From Coleofasciculus sp. FACHB-T130 (lineage in GTDB: Bacteria > Cyanobacteriota > Cyanobacteriia > Cyanobacteriales > FACHB-T130), in contig NZ_JACJOG010000024.1 in assembly GCF_014695375.1 (NCBI RefSeq), positions 1 to 48,139 of the forward strand: 48,139 nucleotides of DNA, given 5' to 3'. Positions within the stretch are counted from its first letter, which is position 1. The number at the start of each line of letters is the position of its first letter. A program made the position numbers and the translations under genes. Below, piece by piece: positions 1 to 8,452 of this stretch. The notes beneath the pieces were generated by a model. The model searched no databases. It was not told the origin of the DNA and saw only the letters and a program-made list of their open reading frames with translations.

Positions 1-30
1 GTCATCCCGTAAGGCATAGCGACGTGTCAT
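1..30 (-). CDS. IS5-like transposase, N-terminal fragment cut by window edge
   Basis: The minus strand begins an open frame at position 30 that leaves the window. Its ten visible residues, MTRRYALRDD, match the usual start of IS5-family DDE transposases common in cyanobacteria (family knowledge, recalled). An AGGAG ribosome-binding site lies at 42-38, seven bases before the ATG, so this start is real. The terminal repeat of the element could not be located in the next 150 bases. The catalytic region is outside the window, so whether the element is intact is unknown. Confidence 0.5.
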   Translation of the reverse strand, partial: MTRRYALRDD

Positions 31-192
31 GATAGCACTCCTGTTGTGTGACTTAATAGAATCCAGTTATCGATTTTAAGCCCGTTGCAGACCTAATTGA
101 TGACACGCCCTAGGTAATCTCCAACTTGAGTTAGACACCAAGTAGGCGCTCCAGCCCTAACATTTGGGTTAAGTAGTATTAAGGCTGAGCAG

Positions 193-513
193 ATGTCGTC
201 CCAATTGAACCGCGATTCAGAAGAGCTTAAGGCACAAGAAACCACATTGTTCGATCGTACCTTTCGAGACAGCTCTGGCAAGATTGTCATTGCCCAGCCA
301 CCCAATCTACCGCTTTTGGTTGGGTTGGCAGCGACCCTACTTCAACTTGTTCTGCCTAGCGGCAATCTTCAGGCAGGAGTTGATTTAGTAGGGTTCGGCG
401 CGTTATTCACCTGGGCATGGCTGGAGTTGTTTGAGGGGGTCAACTACTTCCGCCGGGCGCTTGGTTTGGTGGCGTTGGGGGGCCTTCTAGCGTTCAGACT
501 CCACATCGGTTGA
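193..513 (+). CDS. Small three-helix membrane protein, unknown function
   Basis: This frame encodes 106 residues. A polar N-terminus (about residues 1-36, with a short stretch resembling a cytoplasmic strand pair, FDRTFRDSSGKIVIAQPPN) is followed by three hydrophobic segments at about 38-54, 61-76 and 87-104. An aromatic, charged loop (WLELFEGVNYFRR) precedes the last helix. AAGG at 180-183 could serve as ribosome-binding site for the ATG at 193. It resembles small conserved cyanobacterial membrane proteins, but I cannot assign a function. It sits between an IS and an IS remnant and has no obvious operon partner. Confidence 0.6.
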   Translation: MSSQLNRDSEELKAQETTLFDRTFRDSSGKIVIAQPPNLPLLVGLAATLLQLVLPSGNLQAGVDLVGFGALFTWAWLELFEGVNYFRRALGLVALGGLLAFRLHIG

Positions 514-551
514 GCTAGGAAACTCCAGAAGCGATCGCATTCTTACCAACC

Positions 552-785
552 AATAGACCTCTTGCAAATTAGGCGTTAGCACTATTGCGAAGTTCTCTGA
601 AAATCAGAAAAATCAGGACGTCTGAATTCTTAAGTGTTCTGTGGATGAACTATAAAATAGCGCAAACCTTCTGTTGTCAACACTTCAAACGCCGCTTTGG
701 GTTACGTTGCCATCTGATTGCTGCTCTGTACAACTATGAGCATTCCCACTCCGCCTCATCCTGTTTAATTTGCAAGAGGTCGATT
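552..785. mobile_element. IS5-family remnant or MITE with both terminal repeats
   Basis: The left end AATAGACCTCTTGCAAATTA (552-571) is mirrored by the right end at 764-785, whose reverse complement reads AATCGACCTCTTGCAAATT; the two differ at one position. Between them, the plus strand around 688-745 encodes KRRFGLRCHLIAALYNYE. This resembles the C-terminal tail (RNRRKRFGLRFNLIAGIYNYEL type) of a cyanobacterial DDE transposase, recalled from family knowledge. The element is only 234 bp, so almost the whole transposase is deleted. It is either a dead IS or a MITE mobilisable in trans. The first 15 bases recur at 32216-32230. Confidence 0.7.
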
Positions 786-809
786 CATCAAGCTGTATCG
801 CAGATAAAG

Positions 810-2132
810 TTAAGCGCTGGGCAATCGCCTGCTAAGAGCATTGCGAATTAAAATGATGAGAATGCCTAAACCTGTAAACACTAACGCCAAAATGTGACTT
901 TCACGAGAGGCAAAGGCAATCAGAACTAAGTTGGAAATTAGTGCTAAAGCCGGAATCGCAGCAGGAACCTGAAACCCAGTGGTTCGGGGTTCTTGCCGTT
1001 TAATGACTAGCAGTGAGAGGTTGACGAGAGAGAACATTGCCAGAATCAAGGTTGCAGTTGTTCCGGCTAGGAATTGAAGTGTACCTGAAAGCGCGAGAAA
1101 AATCACGAGCGGGAGAATGACAACCAGCGTTCGGTAAGGAGTTGCGCGGCGTGGATGTAATTTTCCTAACCAAGCTGGAAGCAGTCCTTCCCGCGACATT
1201 CCGTAAAGCAGCCGCGATGCCGTGACAAAATTCAGCAAAGCAGTATTGAGAACGGCGAACAGCGCAATCAGTGAAAAGATGACTGCTGGAAAATTTGGCT
1301 GCGATCTCTGAACGACTTCGAGAAGAGGAGCTTTCGAGGCGGCAAGTTCCGCCGAACTGATTACCTGAACGGCAAGCCAGGAAACGAGAACATAAATGAT
1401 ACCGGCAATCCCCAGGGAAAGCAGAATTGCTCTGGGAACATTGCGCTGGGGATCTTTCACTTCTTCGGAAACATTGACAATATCCTCAAACCCAATGAAG
1501 GCGTAGAAGGCGAGTGCTGCTCCCTGAACGACGGCTATCCAACCAATCGGTGATGCGTTGGGGACGGGAATGGGAACCGGATTCGCTGCGCCTGCTGGGT
1601 TCCCGATGAGGAAAACGGTGGCGACAAAGATAACAATCAGAAGACCTGAAACTTCAAGAGACGTGCAAAAAATATTTAAGGCTGAGGACTCCTGCATTCC
1701 CCTAAAATTGACAAATGCAAGACCCGCAAATAGCGCCAGGATAATCAACCAATCTGGAATCGCTGGAGCAAAAGCATTGAGATAGCCTGCAAACGCTTTT
1801 GAGAGCGTCGCCATCGAAACAAGACAGGTACAAAACATCAACCAGCCTACCAAGATTGAGAGCCAATCCCGGCGAAATGCTCTGTGGATGAAACTAGCGA
1901 CTCCGCCGCTTTGGGGAACTCGATTACCGAGTTCTGCATAACTTAATGCAGTGAGAGCGGCAACAGTCATAGATACCAGGAAAGAAACCCAAACCAAAGA
2001 GCCGGAAAGTCCGGCAATTTTTCCAACCACTGCATATATTCCGGCACCGAGAATATCACCAACCCCATAAATCACCAGCGTCGGCAATCCAAACACTCGT
2101 TTGAGTGAATCCGCTTCTGCATTCGGTTCCAT
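810..2132 (-). CDS. APC-family amino acid permease
   Basis: The 440-residue protein is an integral membrane transporter of the amino acid-polyamine-organocation superfamily, with about 12 hydrophobic segments. TM1 carries the broken-helix substrate motif (VIYGVGDILGAGIYAVVG). GFEDIVNVSEEVKDPQRNVPRA after TM6 is the conserved loop of this family, and SRLLYGMSREGLLPAWLGKLH is the typical TM8-9 loop. The frame is open to 2258, but the stretch upstream of MEPNAEADS is not transporter-like, so I place the start at the ATG at 2132. Substrate is unknown; cationic or neutral amino acid uptake or exchange is the usual role. The nearest gene upstream is the ROK regulator, ending at 2325 on the same strand. 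Confidence 0.88.
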   Translation of the reverse strand: MEPNAEADSLKRVFGLPTLVIYGVGDILGAGIYAVVGKIAGLSGSLVWVSFLVSMTVAALTALSYAELGNRVPQSGGVASFIHRAFRRDWLSILVGWLMFCTCLVSMATLSKAFAGYLNAFAPAIPDWLIILALFAGLAFVNFRGMQESSALNIFCTSLEVSGLLIVIFVATVFLIGNPAGAANPVPIPVPNASPIGWIAVVQGAALAFYAFIGFEDIVNVSEEVKDPQRNVPRAILLSLGIAGIIYVLVSWLAVQVISSAELAASKAPLLEVVQRSQPNFPAVIFSLIALFAVLNTALLNFVTASRLLYGMSREGLLPAWLGKLHPRRATPYRTLVVILPLVIFLALSGTLQFLAGTTATLILAMFSLVNLSLLVIKRQEPRTTGFQVPAAIPALALISNLVLIAFASRESHILALVFTGLGILIILIRNALSRRLPSA

Positions 2133-2324
2133 AAAATTTTTCTTATCCTTGTATTTACCCAATCTTGCAATCTTTCTGCTCGTCAGTATAGGGGGTAGGA
2201 GGTGGAAGCGCGATCGCAAATTGCTAAGACACAAGCCACTATTAAACAAGGCTTGCAAATAAGGACTGTTTCACCCCATTTAGGCGATCGAGAATGGCTT
2301 GGCTAGCAGCTTCATCCAGAATAA

Positions 2325-3548
2325 TTAGTGCAGCAGCAGCAGATCCGGCATCTGAAATAATGATTCATAAACCAGTACTGCACCACCAATCGCCGCCGAA
2401 TCTTCTCCAAATTGGGAAATCTCTAACCGGAATCGAGCTGCACTGTCAAAGCCATATCCGCTTCTATCGGGCAGACAATTTTGCAACATCTCATCCAATT
2501 GCTCTTGCACGTAGGGCACCAGCACCGCCAGCGATCCTCCAAAGACAATCCGTTCCGGGTTGAGTACACCCACTAACCCTCGTACACCCCAACTCAGATA
2601 CATTCCCCACTGTTTCACAACCGCTTGCGCGATCGCATCCGCTTGTTCCAACCGAGACAGTAGCGTATTCAGGTCGATCGTCTCTCCACTTTGTTGATGA
2701 TAGGCACTCAATAGCCCAACCTTGCTGCATAAAGCTTCTAGCGTCCCTGCACGCCCCCCTACGGATGTCTGAGAACTATGCGGGTCAATCATCAGTTCGC
2801 GAACTTCGCTCGCAGTGCCTCCCGCCCCCCGTAACAAACGATTATTCAGTACCATTCCCGCCCCCACCCCGACACCCAGAAACAGGTAGAGCAAGCTATG
2901 GCTGAGCATCGAGCCACTCAAATACGTCTCGACAAGCGCACCTGCATTCGCATCATTCTCGATAAACAACGGCACATCCAGATAGGGATTTAAATAAGGT
3001 CGCAAGTCCACATTCTGCCAATGCAATCTAGGGGCACGAAGGATAATTCCTTCCCGATTTAAGGAGCCTGGAACCGTGATGCCAATTCCCCGATATTTCG
3101 CTTCGCCGTCTGGATTTGCCTGCCAGACTTGTTGAATCAACTCGACTAATTGCCTGGTAACGGTTGCTGGATCGGTGTCTGCGGTCATGGATGCTTCTAC
3201 TCGACGAGTCACTTGTGCTGCCAGGTTGAGTTCAATGACGCGGATATTTTCATCCCCAAGGGCAACTCCGATAAAAAAGGCTCCCTCTGGATCGAGTTCT
3301 AACTCCACCCCAGGACGCCCCCCTTCTTTTCCAGATGCAGTTTCCTTTCCTTCTCGCAGGAGTCCAGTTGCAATCAGTTCTGCCGTAATTACGGTGACGG
3401 TTGAACGAGTTAAGCCCGTTCTTCGTGCAATCTCGGCGCGGCTGAGGCGCGGGTGATAGCGTAGCAAACTGAGAATCCGAGCGAAGTTGATTTGCTTGAG
3501 CAGGCTGGCATCAGTCGTGAGTTTTTTCTGGTTGGCATTTGTCTTCAT
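2325..3548 (-). CDS. ROK-family (XylR/NagC-like) transcriptional repressor
   Basis: The 407-residue protein has an N-terminal winged helix-turn-helix (about residues 20-75, LSRAEIARRTGLTRSTVTVI) followed by a ROK sugar-kinase-like fold. IENDANAGA carries the acidic residue of the active-site motif and LFLGVGVGAGMVL is the phosphate-binding loop. The zinc motif CxCGxxGCxE typical of ROK proteins is degenerate here: the equivalent stretch reads SVGGRAGTLEALCS and lacks the cysteine ligands. Known relatives repress sugar catabolism genes and respond to a sugar ligand; the ligand here is unknown. Two palindromes immediately upstream match the operator type of this family, so autoregulation is likely. 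No sugar operon is visible nearby. Confidence 0.88.
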   Translation of the reverse strand: MKTNANQKKLTTDASLLKQINFARILSLLRYHPRLSRAEIARRTGLTRSTVTVITAELIATGLLREGKETASGKEGGRPGVELELDPEGAFFIGVALGDENIRVIELNLAAQVTRRVEASMTADTDPATVTRQLVELIQQVWQANPDGEAKYRGIGITVPGSLNREGIILRAPRLHWQNVDLRPYLNPYLDVPLFIENDANAGALVETYLSGSMLSHSLLYLFLGVGVGAGMVLNNRLLRGAGGTASEVRELMIDPHSSQTSVGGRAGTLEALCSKVGLLSAYHQQSGETIDLNTLLSRLEQADAIAQAVVKQWGMYLSWGVRGLVGVLNPERIVFGGSLAVLVPYVQEQLDEMLQNCLPDRSGYGFDSAARFRLEISQFGEDSAAIGGAVLVYESLFQMPDLLLLH

Positions 3549-3568
3549 AAGAAACTATCGGCCCTGTT

Positions 3569-3618
3569 GTTTGTTGTAATGACAAACTATCATAAGTTAG
3601 TTTGTTCGTTAAACAAAC
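3569..3618. promoter_or_regulatory. Two tandem 19-bp XylR/ROK-type operators
   Basis: Two palindromes of identical 19-bp length share the same outer halves: GTTTGTTGTAATGACAAAC (3569-3587) and GTTTGTTCGTTAAACAAAC (3600-3618). Their starts are 31 bp apart, three helical turns. They lie just upstream of the ROK start at 3548 and 40 bp before the small protein at 3658. TTAGTTTGTT/AACAAAC half-sites are the known type for XylR-like ROK repressors, so these are probably its operators and may control both directions. Confidence 0.75.
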
Positions 3619-3657
3619 AATCTAAGATGAAATTATTGAAGTTAATCGGTCTCAGTT

Positions 3658-3960
3658 ATGCGAACCTTCCAACAAAAACGGAATTACAACCAGCTTGAAC
3701 AACTCTCTCTCCAAGTGAGTAAGTTAGTCAGCTTAAAGCTACAGGGGATGTGGCAGGCTTTTGTCAATGACTGGTACACACCCGCTAGCGAACCGCGAAT
3801 CCAGCAAAAAAGCGATCGCGCTGGCAACAAATACTGGCGAGTTTGCGATCCGGCAAGCGATCGCACTATCCGCTTTGACGACAGGCAAGAATTGACGATT
3901 TGGCTGGATGAACGACATTATCGCAGATCGCAAACGAATCTCTGGAACATCAGCGACTAA
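3658..3960 (+). CDS. Small conserved cyanobacterial protein, unknown function
   Basis: The 100-residue product starts at the ATG at 3658. It is basic and tryptophan-rich, with WQAFVNDWYTPASEPRIQQ followed by a K.DRAGNKYWRVCDPASDRTIRF segment and a C-terminal LTIWLDERHY. The pattern resembles small cyanobacterial hypothetical proteins that pair a Leu-rich N-terminal helix with a short beta sheet (recalled, not searched). There is no signal peptide or membrane segment. It is divergent from the ROK repressor, and the tandem operators at 3569-3618 lie in the shared intergenic region, so it may be a target of that repressor. Confidence 0.6.
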   Translation: MRTFQQKRNYNQLEQLSLQVSKLVSLKLQGMWQAFVNDWYTPASEPRIQQKSDRAGNKYWRVCDPASDRTIRFDDRQELTIWLDERHYRRSQTNLWNISD

Positions 3961-4148
3961 GCCCATACGGTAAGCGATGTTCTTGAGAACATGAAAACTC
4001 AATTTTGCTGTGTCAAGGTTATTACCCCATCATCTCAACCCCAATTGCACTGTGCTAACCCCTGTGTAACTTCCCGCGCAAGCAGGATAGGGGTTCTAGA
4101 TTTCAACCTGTGCAGCACTCGACAAACCCATTGATGAAGGAAATATCC

Positions 4149-5054
4149 ATGAACTCCACAAAGAATATGATGACCTCTCTGTTCTCAAAAGCTCTCACCA
4201 GCCTACCGGAGCAACCCTCCTCGGCAAAAAGCCTAGGTCGCGTGCTACTGGTGGCTTCTAGCACGAACACACTGCAACTGAAAAATTATCGCGTCGTTCC
4301 CACAGGGTACTCCCTAGAAGACCTTACCGTGCCAGTCCAGCAGTTCATTGAAGCTGGCTACGAGGTGGTCATTGCCACACCCGATGGCAAAAAACCCGTC
4401 ATTCTTGCTCATGCCAAGGACTCCCGCTTCGACAACGATCCCGAAGCGCTACAACACGCGATCGCATTCCTTGACAGCTACCCCAGTATGCAGAACCCGA
4501 AGACATTAAAAGCGGTTTTGTCAGAGGGATTGGATCGCTACATCGGTGTCTACGTTCCCGGTGGTTATGCACCGATGAATGACTTAATGCAAGATCCCGA
4601 CCTCGGACAGATACTGCGCTACTTCCATAAAACGTCGAAGCCAAGCGCCTTCTTGTGCCACGGCTCAGTTGCAACGCTAGCCGCTTTGCCGAACGCCACC
4701 GCCTACCGGAAGGCTCTCGTAGATGGCGATCGAGAGGCGGCGAAGGCGGCGGCTGCGGGTTGGCAATATGCTGGCTACCGCATGACCAGCTTCTCGAACG
4801 AAGAAGAGTATCCGATTGAACGGGAGATACTCGACGGTCAGGTGCCGTTCTACGTCGCCGATGCGCTAGCCAGCGCTGGCGGTCGGGTTGAGCATGGTTC
4901 GAGCGACCAAAGCTTTGTTGTGCAGGACAGAGAGCTGATCTCCGGTCAGAATCTTGCCTCGGATCGCGCGATCGCCCAAGAGTTCGTCGAAGCGCTCGAC
5001 GAGGCGCGAGTTATCCCCATCTGGGTCAGAAAGCATTTTTTGGGAAAGGCTTAA
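4149..5054 (+). CDS. DJ-1/PfpI (HchA-like) type 1 glutamine amidotransferase-domain protein
   Basis: The product has about 301 residues from the ATG at 4149, which is preceded by AAGGA at about 4137-4141; the frame is open back to 4110. It has the DJ-1/PfpI fold: YEVVIATPDGKKP near the start, the nucleophile elbow AFLCHGSVA with the catalytic cysteine, and YVPGGYAPMNDLMQDPDLG containing the glycine-rich oxyanion loop. HchA-like members act as glyoxalase III or deglycase or as stress chaperones, so detoxification of reactive carbonyls is a reasonable inference. The N-terminal 35 residues are not secretion-like. The reading frame is GC-rich at third positions compared with the following gene, which suggests transfer. 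Confidence 0.85.
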   Translation: MNSTKNMMTSLFSKALTSLPEQPSSAKSLGRVLLVASSTNTLQLKNYRVVPTGYSLEDLTVPVQQFIEAGYEVVIATPDGKKPVILAHAKDSRFDNDPEALQHAIAFLDSYPSMQNPKTLKAVLSEGLDRYIGVYVPGGYAPMNDLMQDPDLGQILRYFHKTSKPSAFLCHGSVATLAALPNATAYRKALVDGDREAAKAAAAGWQYAGYRMTSFSNEEEYPIEREILDGQVPFYVADALASAGGRVEHGSSDQSFVVQDRELISGQNLASDRAIAQEFVEALDEARVIPIWVRKHFLGKA

Positions 5055-5386
5055 TGTAAATTTCCCAAGACACTGACGTTTGTCTCTTGCACCCCAACCG
5101 TTCCGCAATCGTCTTTGTCTGTAACCCTCATCTCACAGGAGCATAATGGCTGTTCGTTTTAAGATCCGAGCAGCCATTCTTGCCTTTGGTCGTGATGTCC
5201 AATAACGGTTGACGTTGCTTGTGGTTGAAGTCCCTAATCGCTACTCAGCGCTTTAACTTTCAGAAAGGTTTGATCGCTGGATTTTGCCTGTACTTGTTGT
5301 TACATTTTTGGCAACGGAGATATCAATAAGCTAAATTTAGCTGAAATTAGCAGAAAATACTCCTTTATCCAGCAATTAAAAAATCT
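5055..5386. other. Intergenic region, 332 bp
   Basis: No coding frame is supported here. An 8-bp inverted repeat, AATGGCTG at 5145-5152 and CAGCCATT at 5171-5178, could form a hairpin downstream of the DJ-1-like gene but has no T-run. The last 60 bases are AT-rich and probably hold the promoter of the VWA gene. Confidence 0.4.
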
Positions 5387-6496
5387 ATGCAGAAAATAAC
5401 TCGGATTTTATTCGCTACAGCCCTAACCTTAAGCATTCTATGTTTTCCCACCAAAGCATTTGCTAAAGCTAAGATTCAGATCGCCATCCTTTTAGATTCT
5501 AGTAATAGTATGGATGGACTCATAGACCAAACTCGTACCCAACTTTGGCAAATTGTCAACTCTTTAACTAAAGTAACCAAAGATGGCGAAGTCCCAGAAT
5601 TAGAAGTTGCTTTATACCATTATGGAAATGATAATTTACCCTCAGAAGAAGGTTTTGTCAGACTTTTAACTGGATTTACTCCAGAATTAGATTTAGTTTC
5701 AGAAAAGCTATTTAGTATTCAGACCAACGGCGGTCAAGAATATGCTGGCTGGGTAATCCGCTCAGCCGTAAAAGAATTAAACTGGAGTAAAGATAAAGAA
5801 GATTTTCGGGTTATTTTTATTGCGGGTAATGAATCATTCGATCAAGGCCCGATCGTTTGGCGTGAAGCAGTCGATCTCGCTGCTAAGGGAAATACTTTAG
5901 TGAATACTATCTACTGTGGTTTATCAGAAGATCGGGAGCGACAACTTTGGGCTTCAGGAGCTGATTTAGCACAAGGTAGCCACTTCAATATTAATCAAGA
6001 CGAAAAAACTGAATTTATTAAATCTCCTTACGATGAGCAAATTGCTACTTGGAATGATAAGCTCAATCAAACTTACATTCCCTATGGTGCAGAAGGAGAA
6101 GTTGGACAACAGCGTCAGACGATTGAAGATAGTAACTCCGGCATGAATTTGGCTATGCGCGGTAACTCCAAAGCTTCTGCCTATTACAACAATGCTTCTT
6201 GGGATTTGATTGATGCTCTCGATAAGAGAATCGTTAGCCTTGAGAAATTACCGAATAATGCTTTGCCGAAAGCTATGCAAGGGATGACTTTAGCTAAAAA
6301 GCAAGAATATGTATCAGCGAAGAAGGCCGAAAGAGAGACAATTCAAAAAACGATCCGCGACTTATATCAAAAACGTAGCGAATATGTTGAAAAACAGCGC
6401 CAGGTTAGTGCTAGTAGTAGCAAAAATACCCTTGATTCTGTAATTATTCAAAGTCTCCGCAAGCAATTAGCAGCTAAAGGATTTAAGCTTCAATAG
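5387..6496 (+). CDS. Secreted von Willebrand factor A-domain protein
   Basis: The product has 369 residues. A Sec signal peptide spans residues 1 to about 26 (basic N-terminus, hydrophobic core, cleavage after AFA). The VWA domain follows at once: IAILLDSSNSMDGLIDQTR carries the DxSxS metal-binding (MIDAS) motif and FRVIFIAGNESFDQGP is the third-strand motif. The C-terminal 100 residues are helical and highly charged (KKAERETIQKTIRDLYQKRS), probably a coiled coil. VWA proteins of this type bind partners through a metal ion in the periplasm or outside the cell; the partner is unknown. Base composition is AT-rich compared with the preceding gene. No obvious operon. Confidence 0.85.
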   Translation: MQKITRILFATALTLSILCFPTKAFAKAKIQIAILLDSSNSMDGLIDQTRTQLWQIVNSLTKVTKDGEVPELEVALYHYGNDNLPSEEGFVRLLTGFTPELDLVSEKLFSIQTNGGQEYAGWVIRSAVKELNWSKDKEDFRVIFIAGNESFDQGPIVWREAVDLAAKGNTLVNTIYCGLSEDRERQLWASGADLAQGSHFNINQDEKTEFIKSPYDEQIATWNDKLNQTYIPYGAEGEVGQQRQTIEDSNSGMNLAMRGNSKASAYYNNASWDLIDALDKRIVSLEKLPNNALPKAMQGMTLAKKQEYVSAKKAERETIQKTIRDLYQKRSEYVEKQRQVSASSSKNTLDSVIIQSLRKQLAAKGFKLQ

Positions 6497-6540
6497 TTCC
6501 TGGAGTACTCTAGAGTTAATTCAAACTTGGTTTGAGATAT

Positions 6541-6609
6541 ACAGGACTTACGCAGAAGCCGAAAAGTAAACAAAGATGCAACTGTAACGGGTTGGTGCGT
6601 AAGCCCTGT
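6541..6609. repeat. 69-bp palindromic MITE-like element
   Basis: ACAGGACTTACGCA (6541-6554) faces TGCGTAAGCCCTGT (6596-6609); 13 of 14 bases pair. This sequence resembles the terminal repeat of cyanobacterial insertion sequences (recalled). The element is only 69 bp and lies between the convergent VWA and ilvA genes, where its hairpin could help end transcription from either side. Confidence 0.65.
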
Positions 6610-6615
6610 TTTGTA

Positions 6616-8160
6616 TTAGCGATAGGGCGAGAGCGGGATACAATTTTCTTGTCCCAAAAACAGTTTGTAGGCGGGATTCTTGCTTTCATCCCAATAGCGA
6701 TAACCGAGGGTATCGAGGAATGCCTGCCACTCTTCCATCTCGCGGGGAGGGACTTGCATCCCTACGACAATTCGCCCGTAGTCTGCGCCATTGTTGCGAT
6801 AGTGGAACATACTAATATTCCAGTTGGGACTCATAGAACCGACGAACTTCATTAATGCGCCGGGACGTTCGGGAAACTCGAAGCGATAAAGCAATTCATC
6901 GCAAGCAAGGAGAGAACGTCCGCCAACCATGTGACGTAAGTGCAATTTGGTCAGTTCGTCATCGGTTAAATCAAGGGTTTTGAACCCGCAAGCTTCAAAA
7001 CTTTCTGCCATCTTTGCAGCATCGGCACGGTTTTGAATTTGCACGCCGACAAAAATCTGGGCTTCTTTTTCATCGGCAATGCGATAGCTAAACTCAGTAA
7101 GATTGCGTCTGCCAAGACATTCGCAAAACTTGCGGAGACTGCCCGGTTGTTCGGGAATTGTAACGGCATAAATAGCTTCGCGGCGTTCGCCAAACTCAGC
7201 TCGTTCTGCGACAAAGCGGAGGCGATCGAAGTTCATGTTAGCACCGCAAGCAACGGCAACTAGCGTTTGTCCTTCGATTTGCTCCCGTTCGGCGTAGGCT
7301 TTCGCACCTGCGATCGCTAATGCACCCGCGGGTTCTAAAATCGATCGCGTATCCTCAAACACGTCTTTAATTGCAGCACAAGTGTCATCTGTACCCACCA
7401 GAATGATTTCATCGACGTACTCTTGACACAGCCGGAAGGTTTCTTCCCCCACTTCCCGCACTGCAACCCCATCGGCAAATAACCCCACATTCGACAAGCG
7501 CACTCGTTTCCCGGCTTTCAGGGATTGAGACATCGCATCGGCATCAACGGGTTCAACGCCAATAATCTTAATATCGGGACGCAACCGTTTTACATACGCC
7601 GCAATACCAGCGATTAATCCACCACCGCCAATCGCCACAAAAATAGCATGAATGGGTTGCTGACATTGCCGCAGAATTTCCATCCCAATTGTCCCCTGTC
7701 CGGCAATTACGTGCGGATCGTCAAAGGGGTGAATAAAGGTTAAGCCTTTTTCGGCTTCCATCTGACGGGCAAAAGCATAAGCATCGTCGTAAGTATCTCC
7801 ATGCAATACAACTTCTCCCCCTCGCGCTTTGACGGCATCCACCTTCACTTGCGGCGTGGTGACTGGCATGACGATAAGCGATCGCGTTCCTAGCTGACGC
7901 GCAGCCAGGGCGACTCCTTGGGCATGGTTCCCTGCGGATGCAGCAATGACACCCTGCGCCAGCATATCCGGCGACAGGTGCGCCATCTTGTTGTAAGCAC
8001 CCCGCAACTTGAAGGAAAAGACTGATTGCATATCCTCCCGTTTGAGCAGGAGTTTATTATTCAGCCGTGCGGAGAGATTTGGGGCGTATTCTAGGGGCGT
8101 TTCTTGGGCGACATCATAGACACGAGCCGTCAGGATTTGTACCAGGTAGTCGCAAAGCAT
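6616..8160 (-). CDS. ilvA: Threonine ammonia-lyase, biosynthetic (threonine deaminase)
   Basis: The enzyme deaminates L-threonine to 2-oxobutanoate, the committing step of isoleucine synthesis, using pyridoxal phosphate. The 514 residues fit the long biosynthetic form. Residues 1 to about 320 are the catalytic fold II domain, with the PLP lysine in SFKLRGAYNK (K51), the SAGNHAQGVA motif and the glycine loop VAIGGGGLIAG. Two ACT-like regulatory domains follow, at about 330-400 and 425-505 (YRFEFPERPGALMKFV), which mediate isoleucine and valine control in known homologues. The ATG at 8160 is the only plausible start. It appears monocistronic. Confidence 0.96.
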   Translation of the reverse strand: MLCDYLVQILTARVYDVAQETPLEYAPNLSARLNNKLLLKREDMQSVFSFKLRGAYNKMAHLSPDMLAQGVIAASAGNHAQGVALAARQLGTRSLIVMPVTTPQVKVDAVKARGGEVVLHGDTYDDAYAFARQMEAEKGLTFIHPFDDPHVIAGQGTIGMEILRQCQQPIHAIFVAIGGGGLIAGIAAYVKRLRPDIKIIGVEPVDADAMSQSLKAGKRVRLSNVGLFADGVAVREVGEETFRLCQEYVDEIILVGTDDTCAAIKDVFEDTRSILEPAGALAIAGAKAYAEREQIEGQTLVAVACGANMNFDRLRFVAERAEFGERREAIYAVTIPEQPGSLRKFCECLGRRNLTEFSYRIADEKEAQIFVGVQIQNRADAAKMAESFEACGFKTLDLTDDELTKLHLRHMVGGRSLLACDELLYRFEFPERPGALMKFVGSMSPNWNISMFHYRNNGADYGRIVVGMQVPPREMEEWQAFLDTLGYRYWDESKNPAYKLFLGQENCIPLSPYR

Positions 8161-8452
8161 GGGGTGAAGGGGGTTACAGATGGCGGATGGAAGACAATTT
8201 TACTTCACTGGTGATCCTGTGGTGTGGAAGTGAGAAGCGATCGCACTTCATGACTCAACAGAGCGATCGCTCAGATTAGTTCTAGCTGTAAGTGCGAAGT
8301 GCGATCGCTCACTTTCATGCAGATGATCAAGTAGCTCTACCATTAGTGGTACACACCTGATAAGGAGCGAAGAAGATTTCATAATCATAAATTCAGTCAA
8401 GTTTTAGGGAACCCTAGAACTAGCTCCTAAGCAGTTGAGGGATGATATAGCC
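8161..8452. other. Intergenic region with HIP1 inverted repeat
   Basis: AGCGATCGCACTTC (8236-8249) and GAAGTGCGATCGCT (8296-8309) are perfect 14-bp complements that each contain a HIP1 octamer. A third HIP1 (8262-8269) lies in the loop. The rest should hold the divergent promoters of ilvA and the kinase operon; I could not define them. Confidence 0.55.

Noticed and set aside
585-851. 88-codon plus-strand frame as a gene
   Set aside because: It lies within the IS remnant and carries only a transposase tail; no start signal. Reported as part of the mobile element instead.
8236-8309. Closely spaced HIP1 repeats as a CRISPR array
   Set aside because: Units are palindromic octamers without regular spacers or a leader; HIP1 is dispersed throughout the whole window.
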